A stretch of DNA of 64,000 bases, taken from contig CM067365.1 of assembly GCA_034401795.1 (NCBI GenBank), positions 17,165,166 to 17,229,165 of the forward strand, written 5' to 3'. Below, piece after piece: positions 10,790 to 22,599 of the stretch. This DNA is from Chaetoderma sp. LZ-2023a. Its lineage: Eukaryota > Mollusca > Caudofoveata > Chaetodermatida > Chaetodermatidae. The first letter of the stretch is position 1, and every line of letters begins with the position of its first letter. The position numbers were made by a program, and so were the translations under genes. The notes under the pieces are model-generated. The model did no database searches and was not told the DNA's origin. It saw nothing but the letters and a program-made list of their open reading frames with translations.

Positions 10790-11865
10790 ATGTACATTCC
10801 TGGGTACACCATACATGGTACACCGCATAGATCTTGTGGCATTCTAGGCAGAGTCACACCAGACTGCAGTCTAAAAGTTAATTAACACACGACATGCTGT
10901 GCGGAAGTTTGCTCACCACCTTTTAGCATGGTTCAGCGGATCTGATGAGTTGTCCACCAAGATTCAGCACTTGTTCTACATAATGGAGAAGTTACATCGG
11001 GTCCACGAGGCCCATCCACAGGAAGGCTCCTCTAAACTGTTGGAAGTGAGGGACTCTTCTATTCAATTAGTTGCCCCTGGCTGGCCATCCGAGGGCTTAC
11101 ACAAACTAGAAGCGGATATTCGATTGCAGGCCAGAGACAAAGAACTGAAATCTGAAAGGCACCACTGCAGTTATAGTAGAGCCACAGACAGTAAGCAGTT
11201 GCCCACGTCTTGCACTGCTCTGGCCACACAACCTGCCACTTTTTCTCTCTCGACGAAGTGTGGTCTCGATTCTTGGTTTTGCGCTCCTTTTATGCTACTT
11301 GTGACGTCAGAGGCAGGATGCCCAGCCAATCAGTGGGCAATCTGTAGCCAATCAGCGTGCAGATAGGAAGTGTGAGGACGTTATCACGTGATAGACATCC
11401 TCCCCATTCACTTAGTACACACACGTGTTTACGACGTCCTTGTAATATTTTGAAAATAACTTCAGCGAGCTAAATTAGGATAACTCGGCCATTTCTGATC
11501 CGATATTAAAAAGGTAAATAGTTTTGGAATCCCAGTCTCATTCCGGTCCTGATAGGTATCATCTAAAGAAATTACGTGCACCAACCCGGTACACTTTACA
11601 CGTGTTGGCAGGGAAGCTTTGCGCGCTACACGATCTCACGGACTTAGACGTTTCACAGAAAGCTCTCTCATATGGCTTTATACATGTGTACTATCCTACT
11701 CAGCGCGGCCTGCTTGGAACGTACCCAGAGCGGTCGTCCTGCAACAAGCTGAGCTGGGATGGTCCATACCAATCCAGCCGATCCGTGCTACACCACCCTC
11801 TCCTAGTTTGACACCCATGGCAAATGATACAGCATCGCAGATCGAAAGCATGGGAGCATGCTAAG
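10790..11865 (+). repeat. Promoter-bearing repeat, copy 1 (forward)
   Basis: This block is repeated directly at 12843-13490 plus 15152-15545, and its second half is repeated inverted at 11880-12640. Shared landmarks are GTTAATTAACACACGACATG, the CCAAT/CRE/TATA cluster near 11285-11355, TCCCCATTCACTTAGTACA and TTACGACGTCCTTGTAATAT. An open frame of 155 codons at 10899-11366 is broken in the second copy, so it is probably not coding. The element class is unclear: an LTR or DIRS/Penelope-type terminal repeat is possible. Confidence 0.65.
11286..11352 (-). promoter_or_regulatory. Core-promoter-like cluster (TATA, CRE, two CCAAT boxes)
   Basis: Read on the minus strand: two CTGATTGGCT boxes (complements of CCAAT at 11348-11352 and 11326-11330), a perfect TGACGTCA at 11302-11309, then GCATAAAAGG at 11286-11295. 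Order and spacing match a Pol II promoter firing toward lower coordinates. The cluster is conserved in the other two copies of the repeat. Confidence 0.5.
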
Positions 11866-11879
11866 CAAGAATTATAGAC

Positions 11880-12640
11880 TTCTCGAGTAGGTGTGTAGCC
11901 GAGAGGAGTAGTGATGCGAGGGTGTAGCACGGATCGACCGGATGGGTAGCGGCCTTCCCAGTTAAGCTGGGTACGGGATGGCCGACTCGGATTCGCTCTA
12001 AGTGCACCCCCTGGGTATGATAGTACACGTATATAAGCCCTATAGGAGAGGCTTTCGCTAAAAACAGCGAAGTCCATTAGAACACGTAGTGCGCATGCGG
12101 GCGTGGCAGAGCTTCCCTGACAACATGTGTCGAGATTGGGAGTGAGTATATACTTATAGTGTACCGAGATGGTACCCGTAATTTCTTTATACTGCACCGT
12201 TCTCGTCGTTCCAGGTACATATCAGGATCGGAACGAGACGAGGACCATAGTACCTCTTACCGTTTTAAAATCGGTCCAGAAATGGCCGAGTTATCGTCGA
12301 AGCTCCCCGCTAAATTATACTCAAAATATTGCCTTGACGTCTTAATCGCATGTATATATTAAACAGAATAGAGAGTGCTCTACACGTGATAACTACGTCA
12401 CCACCTCTGCAGCAGGCTCATTGGCTAGTGCTCGGCTGCTGATTGGCTGAGGCACCTACCTCTGACGTCCCGAGGAGTATAAAAGGGGTGAAAAATCGAG
12501 AATCAGGCGCATCACCGGCGTGCAAGCTAGCCCGCGCAGGACGACTGGACCGTCAAGATAGACGTGTGCAACTGCAAACCTACGGTGATTCCTACTTCAT
12601 CTGGTACCATTCGGATTTAACTAGGATGGCTGCTGCCATA
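11880..12640 (-). repeat. Promoter-bearing repeat, inverted copy
   Basis: Reverse complement of the 11270-11860 block: ATAACTCGGCCATTTCTG, TCCTGATA and the promoter cluster all recur in inverted order. Divergence is greater than between the two forward copies. With copy 1 it forms a large palindrome centred near 11870. Confidence 0.65.
12418..12484 (+). promoter_or_regulatory. Core-promoter-like cluster, inverted copy
   Basis: CATTGGCT at 12419-12426, GCTGATTGGCTGAG near 12437-12450, TGACGTC at 12463-12469 and TATAAAA at 12478-12484. It points toward higher coordinates, opposite to the clusters at 11286 and 13331. Confidence 0.5.
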
Positions 12641-12842
12641 TATATTAACTAACTATCACAGTATTGACAATAAATCAGGTCATGGGACCTTGCAGTGCTT
12701 GTTAGTCATAAGTACAAAAAAATAAGGATACTAATTACATTAAAGATATAAATTATAAAATGCGATGTTAGACGACCGGTCGGTACCTATTAGTCATCAG
12801 TACCTGTAAAGAAATTAATAAATACAATAATACAAAAATATA
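12619..12842 (+). repeat. 225-bp direct repeat, copy 2
   Basis: Near-identical to 7938-8162, same orientation. It lies directly between the inverted promoter-bearing copy and the second forward copy. Confidence 0.85.
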
Positions 12843-13490
12843 GTACATGGTACATGGTACATGGTACACCACATAGCTCTTGCGGCATACCAGGCAGAGT
12901 CCCACCAGACTGCGGCCTAAAAGTTAATTAGCACACGACATGCTGTGCAGAAGTTTGCTCGCCACTTTTCAGCATGATCTGACGAGTTGTCATCAAGATT
13001 CACCACTCGTTCTACATACTGGGGAAGTTACATCAGGGCCGCAAGGCCCATCCGCGGGAAGGCTCCTCTAAAGTGTTGGAAGCCAGGGACTCTTCTATTC
13101 AATTAGTTGCCCCCCACCCCCAATGACCGTCCGATGCCTTACAAAAACTAAATGCAGATGTTCGATTGTGGGCCAGAGACTAAGAACTGATATCTGAAAG
13201 GCACCGCTGCTGTTATAGGGGAAACCACAGTCAGTAAGCAGTTGCCCACGTCCTGCACTGCTCTGGCCACACAACCTGCCACTTGTTATCTCTCGACGAT
13301 GTGTGGTCTCAATTCTTGGTTTTGCGCTCCTTTTATACTACTTGTGACGTCATAGGCTGGACGCCCAGCCAATCAGCGGGCAATCTGTAGCAAATCAGCG
13401 TGCAGATCGGAAGGGTGAGGACGCTATCACGTGATAGACATCCTCCCCATTCACTTAGTACATACACGTGTTTACGACGTCCTTGTAATA
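12843..13490 (+). repeat. Promoter-bearing repeat, copy 2, part before the Tc1 insertion
   Basis: Aligns with 10790-11445. The reading GACGTCCTTGTAATA stops at the Tc1 element and resumes at 15152 with TATTTAGAAAATAATTTC. Confidence 0.75.
13331..13373 (-). promoter_or_regulatory. Core-promoter-like cluster, copy 2
   Basis: CCAAT at 13369-13373, a perfect TGACGTCA at 13345-13352 and TTTTATAC (TATA box on the minus strand) at 13331-13338. The second CCAAT box has decayed to CAAAT near 13391. Confidence 0.45.
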
Positions 13491-15151
13491 TACACCTGTG
13501 CAAAAGTTAAGCACCACCCTATTTTTACGCACATGCGAGGGTATATTCATGTGCTATGAAGAAAGCAATAGCATAAACATTTATGTACCCATCCATCTTA
13601 GTGCAAGAGGTAATAATGCAACTAGAGGAATGCTGATTATGATGGTGGGGAAACACTGTATGTTTTTGTTTGAACTTGAAAACGAGGCCTGAATATGGTT
13701 ACGTTGACACAACTGACAACTATTGCCCTACAGTTGACACACGTGGCTAGATTGTCATTAATGGTGTCTGAAAACGAAGTTTAACATCTGTGCACGAGTT
13801 TGAGACTGTCATTATTAATACCGGGTATATCCACCTTGTGCCTGGATGACGGCCTGGACACGACGTCTCATGCTGGTGACCAACTGACTGATACGCCATT
13901 GTGGTATTCGTTGCCATTCAAGATGGAGTGCGTCTGTTAATTCCTGTAGGTTCTACACAGGAGGATCCCTCCTTCTCACCATGTTTCCCAGAATGTCCCA
14001 GATATGCTCAATAGGGTTCATGTCAGGGCTCCTTGCTGGCCATGGTAGGGTTTTGATGGCATTCTGGCGGAGGTATTCATGCACAGCTCTAGCACGATGT
14101 GGTCGGGCGTTGTCATCCATGAATATAGGGTTGGTTCCAGGTGCATGATTTACAAAATGAGGGACCACAACTCTATCCAGTATGGAATCTTGATATCTTT
14201 GTCCATTTAGTGTTCCAGGTACAGTCAACAGATCCAGCTTACAATCAAATGAGATGCACCCCCATATCATAACAGAACCTCCACCAAATGGAACTTCTTC
14301 CATGATGTTACGTTGGTCGTACTCCGTGCGTCTGGACCTCCATACACGAGTTCGACCATCTGTGGCATGAAGCAGGAACCGACTTTCATCGGACCAGTGT
14401 ACCCGTCTCCAGGATCTCATGTTCCAGTGTCTTCTTTCGTTGCACCACCTCAGACGCTCCTCTTTGTGGTGTGCAGTGAGGAGAGGACGTCTGACAGGTC
14501 TCCTAGCTTTCATGCCAGCAGCATACAGTCTCCTTTTGACGGTAGACATTGACACTCTATTGCGCGTTTCCCATTGCTGGCTGAGCACTCTGCTGTTGGT
14601 GAATGGAGATCTCCTAACAAGGCGTACTAGGGCTCGATCATCACGGGCAGTAGTCTTCTTCGGTCTTCCAGATCTAGGCCTGTCCTTCACCTCGTTAGTT
14701 TGCCCATGTTTTGCAATCAAACGACTGATTACAGTATGGTTAATGTTCAGCTGTCTGCCAATCTCTCTGCATGACATACCAGTGGTATGCATGCCTATGA
14801 TTTGCCATTTCACACGATCACTTAACCTTCGTCTTGCCATAGCGGTTCACAATCAAGAGCTAATTCTCTCTGTACAAATAAACCACGGTCATGAACACAA
14901 AATTCCTAATCTTGTCGCCTAAATCTGTATGTAATGTTCTACACCTCAAACTGGACTTTTACATAACTGAACACGTGTGCTGTTTCCCGCCACGCACGGA
15001 CATCAAGCGGCGTGAAGTCATGCATGCATGTGCATTTCGTACTTGGAATTATGTCAGCTAACGCGGGGACAAAAAGTATGGCAGCCTAGTTGTCCTATCA
15101 TGTTTCTACGTTCTATTGTTTTTGCTGGTGCTTAACTTTTGCACAGGTGTA
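13491..15151. mobile_element. Tc1/mariner transposon, nearly intact
   Basis: Perfect inverted ends, TACACCTGTGCAAAAGTTAA at the left and its complement at the right, with a TA duplication (13489-13490 and 15152-15153). The empty site is visible in the paralogous repeat at 11443-11455 (TTGTAATATTTTGAA), which confirms both boundaries. It contains one transposase gene on the minus strand with a single in-frame stop. Confidence 0.93.
13815..14840 (-). pseudogene. Tc1-type DD34E transposase with one nonsense codon
   Basis: Starts MARRRLSDRVKWQIIGMHTT with an N-terminal helix-turn-helix (MSCREIGRQLNINHTVISRL) and the AT-hook-like GRPKK. Catalytic residues are D in HWSDESRF, D in FMDDNARPH and E in PDMNPIEHIW; 34 residues separate the second D from E. 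The frame stops after RRRDPPV at a TAG (13953-13955) where CAG is expected. It then continues without further breaks through NLQELTDALHLEWQRIPQW to QGGYTRY and TAA at 13815. Apart from that codon the length (341 residues) is full for the family, so the copy is young. Confidence 0.93.
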
Positions 15152-15545
15152 TATTTAGAAAATAATTTCAACGAGCTAAATTAGGATAACTCCGCCATTT
15201 CTGGTCCGATTTTAAAAAGGTAAATAGTTTTAGAATCCTCGTCTCATTCAGGTCCTGATAGGTCCCAAGAACGATGGGAATAATGGAATTTAAAGAAAGT
15301 ACGTGCACCAAACCAGTACACTTTTGTATGCATTCTCTCCCAACGTGCGTGCATGCACGCTACACAATCTCACAGACTTAGACATTTCACAGAACGCTCT
15401 CTCATATGACTTTAAACACATGTACTATCCTACTCAGGGGAGGGGGGCGTGCTTGGAACGTACCCGGAGCGGTCGTCCTGTACCCAGCTGAGCTGGGACG
15501 GTCCGTACTCGTCCGGATGATCCGCGCTACACCATAACCCAATAG
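15152..15545 (+). repeat. Promoter-bearing repeat, copy 2, part after the Tc1 insertion
   Basis: Continues the alignment to 11446-11800 (ATAACTCCGCCATTTCTGG, GGTCCTGATAGG and the following block). It ends near a GTCCGGATGATCCGCGCTAC segment also seen in copy 1. Confidence 0.7.
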
Positions 15546-16010
15546 CAAATAATTATCAGCATACTATAGAACAGTCTGAGCTCAATTTATTACCAGTTTA
15601 TGAGCAGACAATCACTGAGAATGAGTAAGCACCAGCATAAACTGGAATCGCAAGGGCTCAAGTTAACACCAAGTGAGTCACAAGCAACCACTGAGGCTAT
15701 AGACAGAACTACTGTAAGTAGTCCAGATGATAATGCAGAATCCCAGCAAAATCATTAGCACCATTATTTTGGCCCATGCCATCTCAAGAACAGATGGAGA
15801 TAGTGAATGAGGCAGGAGAGGGAGGGAGAGAGGGAGGGAGGGAGGGAGGGAGGGAGAGAGCTCAGTTATACAGTGATGTTATGGCTGCACATAAGGATGA
15901 CAACCTGACTTTCTATAAATTAATGCGATGACAAAGATGCAGCAAAGGTCACATGACCAACATACTAAGAGTAAATAATGCGACATATGCTGACCAAGAC
16001 TTAATAAAAA
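15546..16010. other. Intergenic DNA, GGGA tract
   Basis: No gene seen. A purine tract of GGGA units lies at 15818-15860. Confidence 0.4.
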
Positions 16011-17930
16011 GGTGGCAAGCACATTTTGAGGGATTGTCTGAAACTTATAATCGAGAACATATGCAGCGCATCTAAGAAGTCCATACAACCATTTACATCC
16101 GTTGAAGTCGATCAGACAATTGCATCACTAAATAAGATGAACGCAGCGGATCTCGAAGGCTTGACAGCTGAACATCTCATACATGGAGCGGAACCAGCTA
16201 TTAGTTTTGTTAAGAATTTACTGAATGTCATTGTGGAAAACTGGCACGTGCCAGATATCATGAAAATGGGCTTAGTAACACCCATGTGTTGCCAATGGTG
16301 AGTAAGGTTCTTGAAAAGCTTATCCTGTCGCGAATAAAGGGTATTGTAAGGCCGCATCAACATGCATTTGCATAAAATAGCTCTTCAATCGCCTGCAGCC
16401 CTATTATTGACGGAAGCCATATCAGATGCAGAAAACTGAGATACACATCGCATTTCTAGATGCACAGAAAGCTTTCTACGTCGTTTGACAAGATACATTG
16501 TTTGTGGTAATGTATGAACATAAAGTAGGAGACTTAAGGTGCTTATTAGTAGTGCAATATATACACAAATCAAACCTCAATTACAAAGTGGAATGGGGTG
16601 TTGACTGATCCAATACTTAGTAAGCAAAGAACCAGACAGGGCAGGTTACTTTCAGCCGAAACTTTCAAGATTTGTACAAACAAGGCCCTGCATATGTTAG
16701 AAGAATCAGGATTAGGATACGAAGTAGGACATGTGAACGTTGGCAGCCCAGCATGTGCAGATAACATCGCACTGGTGAGCAGAAACACACACAACATGGA
16801 GTGTATGGTTAAAAAGCTGCACGCATTACAAGAAATGTAAATACGACAACCTTGGAGGGGCACTAGCCTATTATCAATGGATTTAAAATGCCTTGCTGCC
16901 AGTCAGCAATCCACCTTGGAATTAACAGAGACTTAACAGGAAAAATAACAATCAATGTTTATATAAATATGGCCAGAAGAACACTATATCAGCTGATGGT
17001 TGAAGGCCTACATGGAAGGAATGGGATGAATCCCACTGCCAGTGTAAACATATGCAAAGCATACATCATTCCAAGAATGTTGCATGGGCTGGACGTATTG
17101 AAGTCATCTAAAGCAGACATTTGTGATCGGGAAAATTACCAAAAGAAAACGTTGAAACAGCTACAGCATATTCCGGATCACTGCACATACGTTGTTGCTC
17201 TACTTCTTGTGGGAGCTGAAAAGATAGAATCAATAATGGATAGGGCGGCATGTACCTAGACATATGTAGAAATACAGAATCCATATAACATCAATTAGCC
17301 CTAAGATAGCTGACGACCAAACTCCTCAAAAGTAAGAGCTGGTTTTCGCATGTGAGACACTTACTCAACAAGTATGACTTGCCACCTGCAACAGGCCTAC
17401 TTCAAAACCTACCATTACCATACATAGCAAAAAACTTGATCATGATACATGTTGACAATTACTGGCGTGTTATCATGCTAGCAGAAGCAGTCAAGAAAAC
17501 GTGTAGTAGATTCTTGAATCTCCAGTCCTGCAATATCAATAAGCCATACAACGCATAGATCACAGTTGTACCGGATGTCCGAGATATTGAACGTGCATGT
17601 GTGAAAGTCAAACTGCTCACTGCATCATACTTGCTCCATGCCAACAGAGCATGCTTCAACCAGAATGAGGTGGATCCAACGTATATCATGTGTACCAATG
17701 CCCCAAGAAGATCGTGAGCATTTCCTCTGCATCTACAGTAATTTCTCATCGGAAATGGAAGTATGTAAACAGAAGATGACAGAAATCCTCATACCACATA
17801 ATGAAGATGTCCTAGCCCACGTGATTAAAACTATGAACGAAGTGTTTCTGCAGATCCTGTTAGATGCAACTTTCCTCATAGATGACAAGCTTCCTGAACA
17901 TCACATGCTATAAACCGAAATAGAAGCAAC
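16011..17930 (+). pseudogene. Degenerate LINE reverse transcriptase (separate family)
   Basis: In order on the plus strand: the finger region KMNAADLEGLTAEHLIHGAE, VENWHVPDIMKMGLVTP and VSKVLEKLILSRIKG; motif B remnant TRQGRLLSAETFKI; a catalytic motif where ADDIAL is now ADNIALVS; HLGINRDLTGK; and the tail ARRTLYQLMVEGLHGRNGMN, AYIIPRMLHGLDVLKSS. Near 17610-17720 a zinc-knuckle-like ACFNQNEVDPTY region follows. Many frame changes and a mutated active site make it inactive. The tail differs from that of the CR1/jockey-like copies at 1-6 kb and 18-20 kb. Confidence 0.75.
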
Positions 17931-18059
17931 ATCAAGACGATATATTAATAAAATACATCAATTAGGGCCCTTTCTTCTCACACCACCTCTTAGTTTGTAA
18001 ATATTTACCAGAAGACTTCTGAAGAGGGTGCTTCCAATTATGCTGGAGGGACGTCAAGC

Positions 18060-19880
18060 AACCAAGCAAACAAGCAACCAATTAACCAACCAACCAGCCA
18101 ACCAACCAATAGTAAACCCTTTTGGAACTACATCAAAGCCAGAAAGCAAGATAATATGGGCATAGTGCCAATCAAGCAACACAGCAAACTCACCACAGAC
18201 AACAAAGCAAAAGCAGAACTCCTAATCGTCCAGTTTTATTCAGTGTTCACAAAGATACCATTAATGACCCAGACCCAGACATATTCAATACTACCAAGCA
18301 TAAACTGGATCGATGACCTGATCATCACAACAAAACGTGTTGAAAAGCTCATATTGAATCTCCAAACTGAAAAACCCACATGCCCTATAACATTCTAAAC
18401 CAGATACTAAAAGATTGCTCCAAAGAGCTAGGCCTTGGCTGCATATTCTAAAGTTCAGTAAATAGTGGCGAACACATACCAGACTGGATAGATGCCAACA
18501 TAACACCTGTGTACAAAAAGGGGATCGCCGTCAAGCTAAGGTGTACAGTCAGCCGATCACCACAACACCATGGCCAACTTAAATCATGGCTTTCTCTCTG
18601 GCTACTCATGTGAGACACAACTATTACTAACATTTCATAACTTGGCCAAGCAATATGATCAAAATCATCAAATTGACATGCCTATATTTGACTTTTCGAA
18701 GGCATTCGACGCCGTGACGCATGAAATCCTGCTTAAGAAACTCAAGAATTATATGAAATCCTGCTTAAGAAACTCAAGAATTATGGCATTTCTGGAAATC
18801 TACATTGCTGGCGTAAGCCATTCTTGACAACATGACATATGCAAGTAGATGTCGATGGTGATCCCTCACAGGAAGAAGCAGTCCACTCCGGAGTACCACA
18901 ATGGACAGTACTCGGTCCTATAGTGTTCTTGTGCCATGTCAAGGATCTACCGAAGAATGTAACATCACAGGTTAGACTGTTTGCAGATGACGGCTTGCTT
19001 TACCATCCCAAACAATCAGTAAAAGATTACCCACAACTACAGAGAGATCTAGAAAATCTTGAAAAGTGTGCTGACTCATCAGTATACGCTTCAAGGCCAA
19101 AAAGTGCTACCTCCTGAGTATCCGGAACAAATCCAATCATTGTTATTCCCTTAACAACCCTATCCCTGAACAAGTAAGCCCAAAACCCATACCTAGGCAT
19201 CATGCTCACTGACGACCCTATGTGGAATATACATACACATCAAGACAATAGCGAAAAAGCCCGTGCAATCGTTTCCTCTGCAGCAACTTGAAGTTTTCTC
19301 CAGAACAGTGAAGGAGAATGGCATACTTCTCAATGGTCAGCTCAAAATTAGAATACAGCTCAATAGTCTGTGACCCGCATACACAATCTGATATTGATGC
19401 ACTTGAATGGATACAGTGTCGTGGGGTCTGCTTTATTTGTTATGACTACAAGTCACGTGAACCTGGATATATCCAACAAATGTTCAATAGACTGGAAATA
19501 AAAGCCCTACAGGAATGCAGAAAAAACCAGATTAGTATTTTAATACAAAGTTATAAATAATGCTGTCCCTGCAATTCCTCTAAGCAACTACCTGACTCAA
19601 ATCTGAGTAAAGCGTCTCATACGGAAAAAAACATATGGAGGCTTCACATATTCAAAACATATTGCACGTTTATGCACAAACAACTCACAATGTTTCGTGG
19701 TCGACTCCAGCACCATACTTATATACAGGAACTCATTTTTCATACAAACACTCATAGATTGGAACCGGCTAGATGGTTCGACCACCCAAGCAACAGCAGT
19801 GGATGACCTCTGGGCCAGATTATGTCTGGGCTGATCCAGCACATGCAAGCTCTCTCCCCTGTTGAAATTGTATGCCAAAC
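18060..19880 (+). pseudogene. Degenerate jockey/CR1-type LINE, reverse transcriptase to 3' end
   Basis: Successive frames give KPFWNYIKARKQDNMGIVPI (linker before RT), GFLSGYSCETQLL, the catalytic motif DFSKAFDAVTHEILL, HSGVPQWTVLGPIVFL, the second catalytic motif QVRLFADDGLLY, SSKLEYSSIVCDPHT and near 19760 DWNRLDGSTTQATAVDD. All landmarks of a CR1/jockey RT are present but spread over three frames. A 33-base segment around ATCCTGCTTAAGAAACTCAA is tandemly duplicated at 18721-18786. A CCAA repeat at 18060-18110 marks the left edge. Confidence 0.82.
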
Positions 19881-22590
19881 ATTTGGATTCTTCAACAAAG
19901 ACCTGTCAGATTCAGGTTCAGATTCAGGCCTGAAAGAATCATATGGCTTTTCCCGTGTTATGACTTTCCCTGAGTAGCACTAGGGCAAAGAAAATAATCC
20001 TTCTGTTTCCTAACACAGTTACTGCTTTTCCTTTTCCATTATGATGTCTGTGCACGGTAGTAAAGGGGGTTATATCTAACACAACCAGCAAGTAGAAGTA
20101 GTCCTTATATCCCCCAAATCTTTTGTATTCACCACGCCATCGCCGCCGCTGCCCCCCCCCCCACCACCAACGCCATTTTACGAGGCATAAGCAATTGGCT
20201 ATAATATAGCTTGCTCAGTCAAATTCAAAAGTTCTTTCTTTGAAGTCGATATTTGCTTTGTTCTTGAATGATTATGCTCTTATTGCTTGATGAAGTCTTG
20301 GACATGTCAATATTTCAGTGACAATAGATGTAAGTTTTTAACTCTGTTCTGTGGAAATGCTGTGGTGCAGATGGGTGTTGCTCCAGAGTACCACCGAGGT
20401 GACTAACTGTGAATTCTGTTAGTGTTCTGAATGTGCTTGACGGTGGTGGTAGCAGAGTTTCGTTGACTGGTGATGCTCTAGAATTGGCAGGTGTCACTGG
20501 CATGTTACTTGCCATCTCTGCGTCCAGGTGTAGTGAGTGCAGATGGTATGTATATGTAACAAATGTGTAAAGCGCTCTGCGTAGCTTTGGCGCTTGTAGT
20601 AAATGTAGATTGTGTTAGTGTGTGGAAGAACCTCTGTATTTTGTGGTGTAACTGTATGGAGAAATTAACTACTTCCAAAAGTGCTCTCTATGAGCTATAC
20701 ATTCAGCTAATTGCTGCTAAAATTCTATGTGCCAAACGTAATTTTTTGGAACTGCTTTGCATATTCGTGCCAATTTTGACTATGTCCTATAAGGCATGTT
20801 TCTGGCCATTGTGGGCGCCAATGAGCGAATAGTTGAGCGCCAATGAGCGTAATATGAAGAAGTTTGAAACTGTCTAAGTGACATGTACAATCTGAAACAA
20901 CTAACAATCATGGCCCAGCATACCAACTCAATTTACATGTTCAGCGGAGCACCGCTCCTGTTCTTTGGTACAGGATGCAACCTAGGCCAGGCGCCTTTCT
21001 TGCATGGGTGAGATATAGGACCGTGGCTGATGGAATCATAACTTTTAGTTTCTTATATTCAGAAATCCAAAGCAAAAGATAAGTGCCCACTTAGGCGAAG
21101 CACTACGTTAGTGTTGCTGGCGTAGTGTGGAAACTTCGCCTAAGAGTGCTGCTGTTTGTACCCATGTTCTACTACAGCGAGATTTCAGAGTCTGCCTTGC
21201 ACTACACATTTAGTGCCGCCCACCACCATAGTGTGGGTAGTCAACACCAAGGTAAACTCTTAGTTTCACAGTCTCTTACAGACGCTTGGAAAGTAGACTA
21301 AGTCAGTTAGCTGGCGTAAGGAACACCAATGCGCCACGGAAAATGGTTTATATTCATATGAATGCGCAATGGACTAGTAGAACATGTTGTTAGCAATAGA
21401 CTAAGCTCGATTGCTGGCACTGACGCCACCCGCCACCGAAGTGTGGGTAGTCAACGTCGTAGAGTAATAGTCCGGTATTTGGCCTATAGGGCGTTATTGG
21501 TGCACTATTGGGCCTATTCTACCAGAATGGACGAGTGTGTTGTGAGTTGGCTGCTCTGTGTGAGCCGTATGAGCGAACTACCATTTTTAGTGGCTGCAGC
21601 TCCTTATAAAAAGCTGGCGAAGTCATGGCTTCTTGCGGATGCATGTTAATCTTGGAGAAACTAGTTTCCCCAAGCATTCATTGATTAATATTAGATGCGC
21701 ATGCTCTATGGTGTCGATTACGATCTGCTCCTTGTCTCGGAACCGATTCCGAAATTCGGTCTAACCAAGACGGATACGCTTGTGCATGTTGTTTACTAAA
21801 GCAACGCATTATATTGTATAACAATTTGATTGTTTGGAAAAAGTATATGCCTAGTAATGGTTTGTTTTGAAGCGGGATTACTTTAACTTGAATCCAGCAA
21901 TATCCGAATTTATGCCCCTGTTAATTGTTTACACACATTCAACATAATTACTTCATATAAATTAGCTTTCTAGCGGTCACTAGCGTAGTGGATACTCGTG
22001 GTCCTTCGTGACTTATAGGTTAGCGTATTTAATGTTCGTAACATATCTCAGGTTAATTCAAGATCAATCAAGTCTGAACACAGAGAATTATCTTTAGAAT
22101 ATCACCTATGAGCACATCCACGCAACCCTGTACTACCTCAACTACAGATGGGAATTTGATCTTAGTAAGTAGCCCGTCACTATCTAACCTAGACAACTCA
22201 GCCCAAGTTCCATGCTCTGTGCGCATTTTGTGCCCATGCCAAGAGCCAAACAAAAATGCACGCTTATGTGCTACAATTGTAACAACTTGCAGCACTCTGC
22301 ATGTACACTCCTTCCACAATACATGGTGTGTGCCCTTACAGTATCTAAAATACATGTGTTCTAGCTGTACCCCAATTTCAACTTACTTAGCTGAATATTT
22401 AGAATGATAGAAGTCACAGACCACTACCATATTGACAATACTACACCAACTAAAATGCATTTATTACACAACATAATACTGAAGCAAACAGCATATAATA
22501 ACAAACTACCAGACGCATTAGTTATTATATTAATGCTGGACAACAAAAAACTAATATAACTACAATCCACAACACTACACAACACACAGA
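19881..22590. other. Intergenic DNA with small foldbacks, no gene seen
   Basis: A C-run at 20150-20165, and a short hairpin around CACTTAGGCGAAG / CTTCGCCTAAGAGTG at 21087-21148. Two copies of a GTGTGGGTAGTCAAC motif lie at 21230 and 21440. Open frames here are short, without recognised domains. Confidence 0.4.
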
Positions 22591-22599
22591 GGAACTACC

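Noticed and set aside
10899-11366. 155-codon frame as a gene
   Set aside because: The paralogous copy at 12950-13400 breaks the frame, no domain is recognised, and the region holds a promoter cluster on the other strand.
14419-14922. 167-codon plus-strand frame
   Set aside because: Antisense shadow of the Tc1 transposase.
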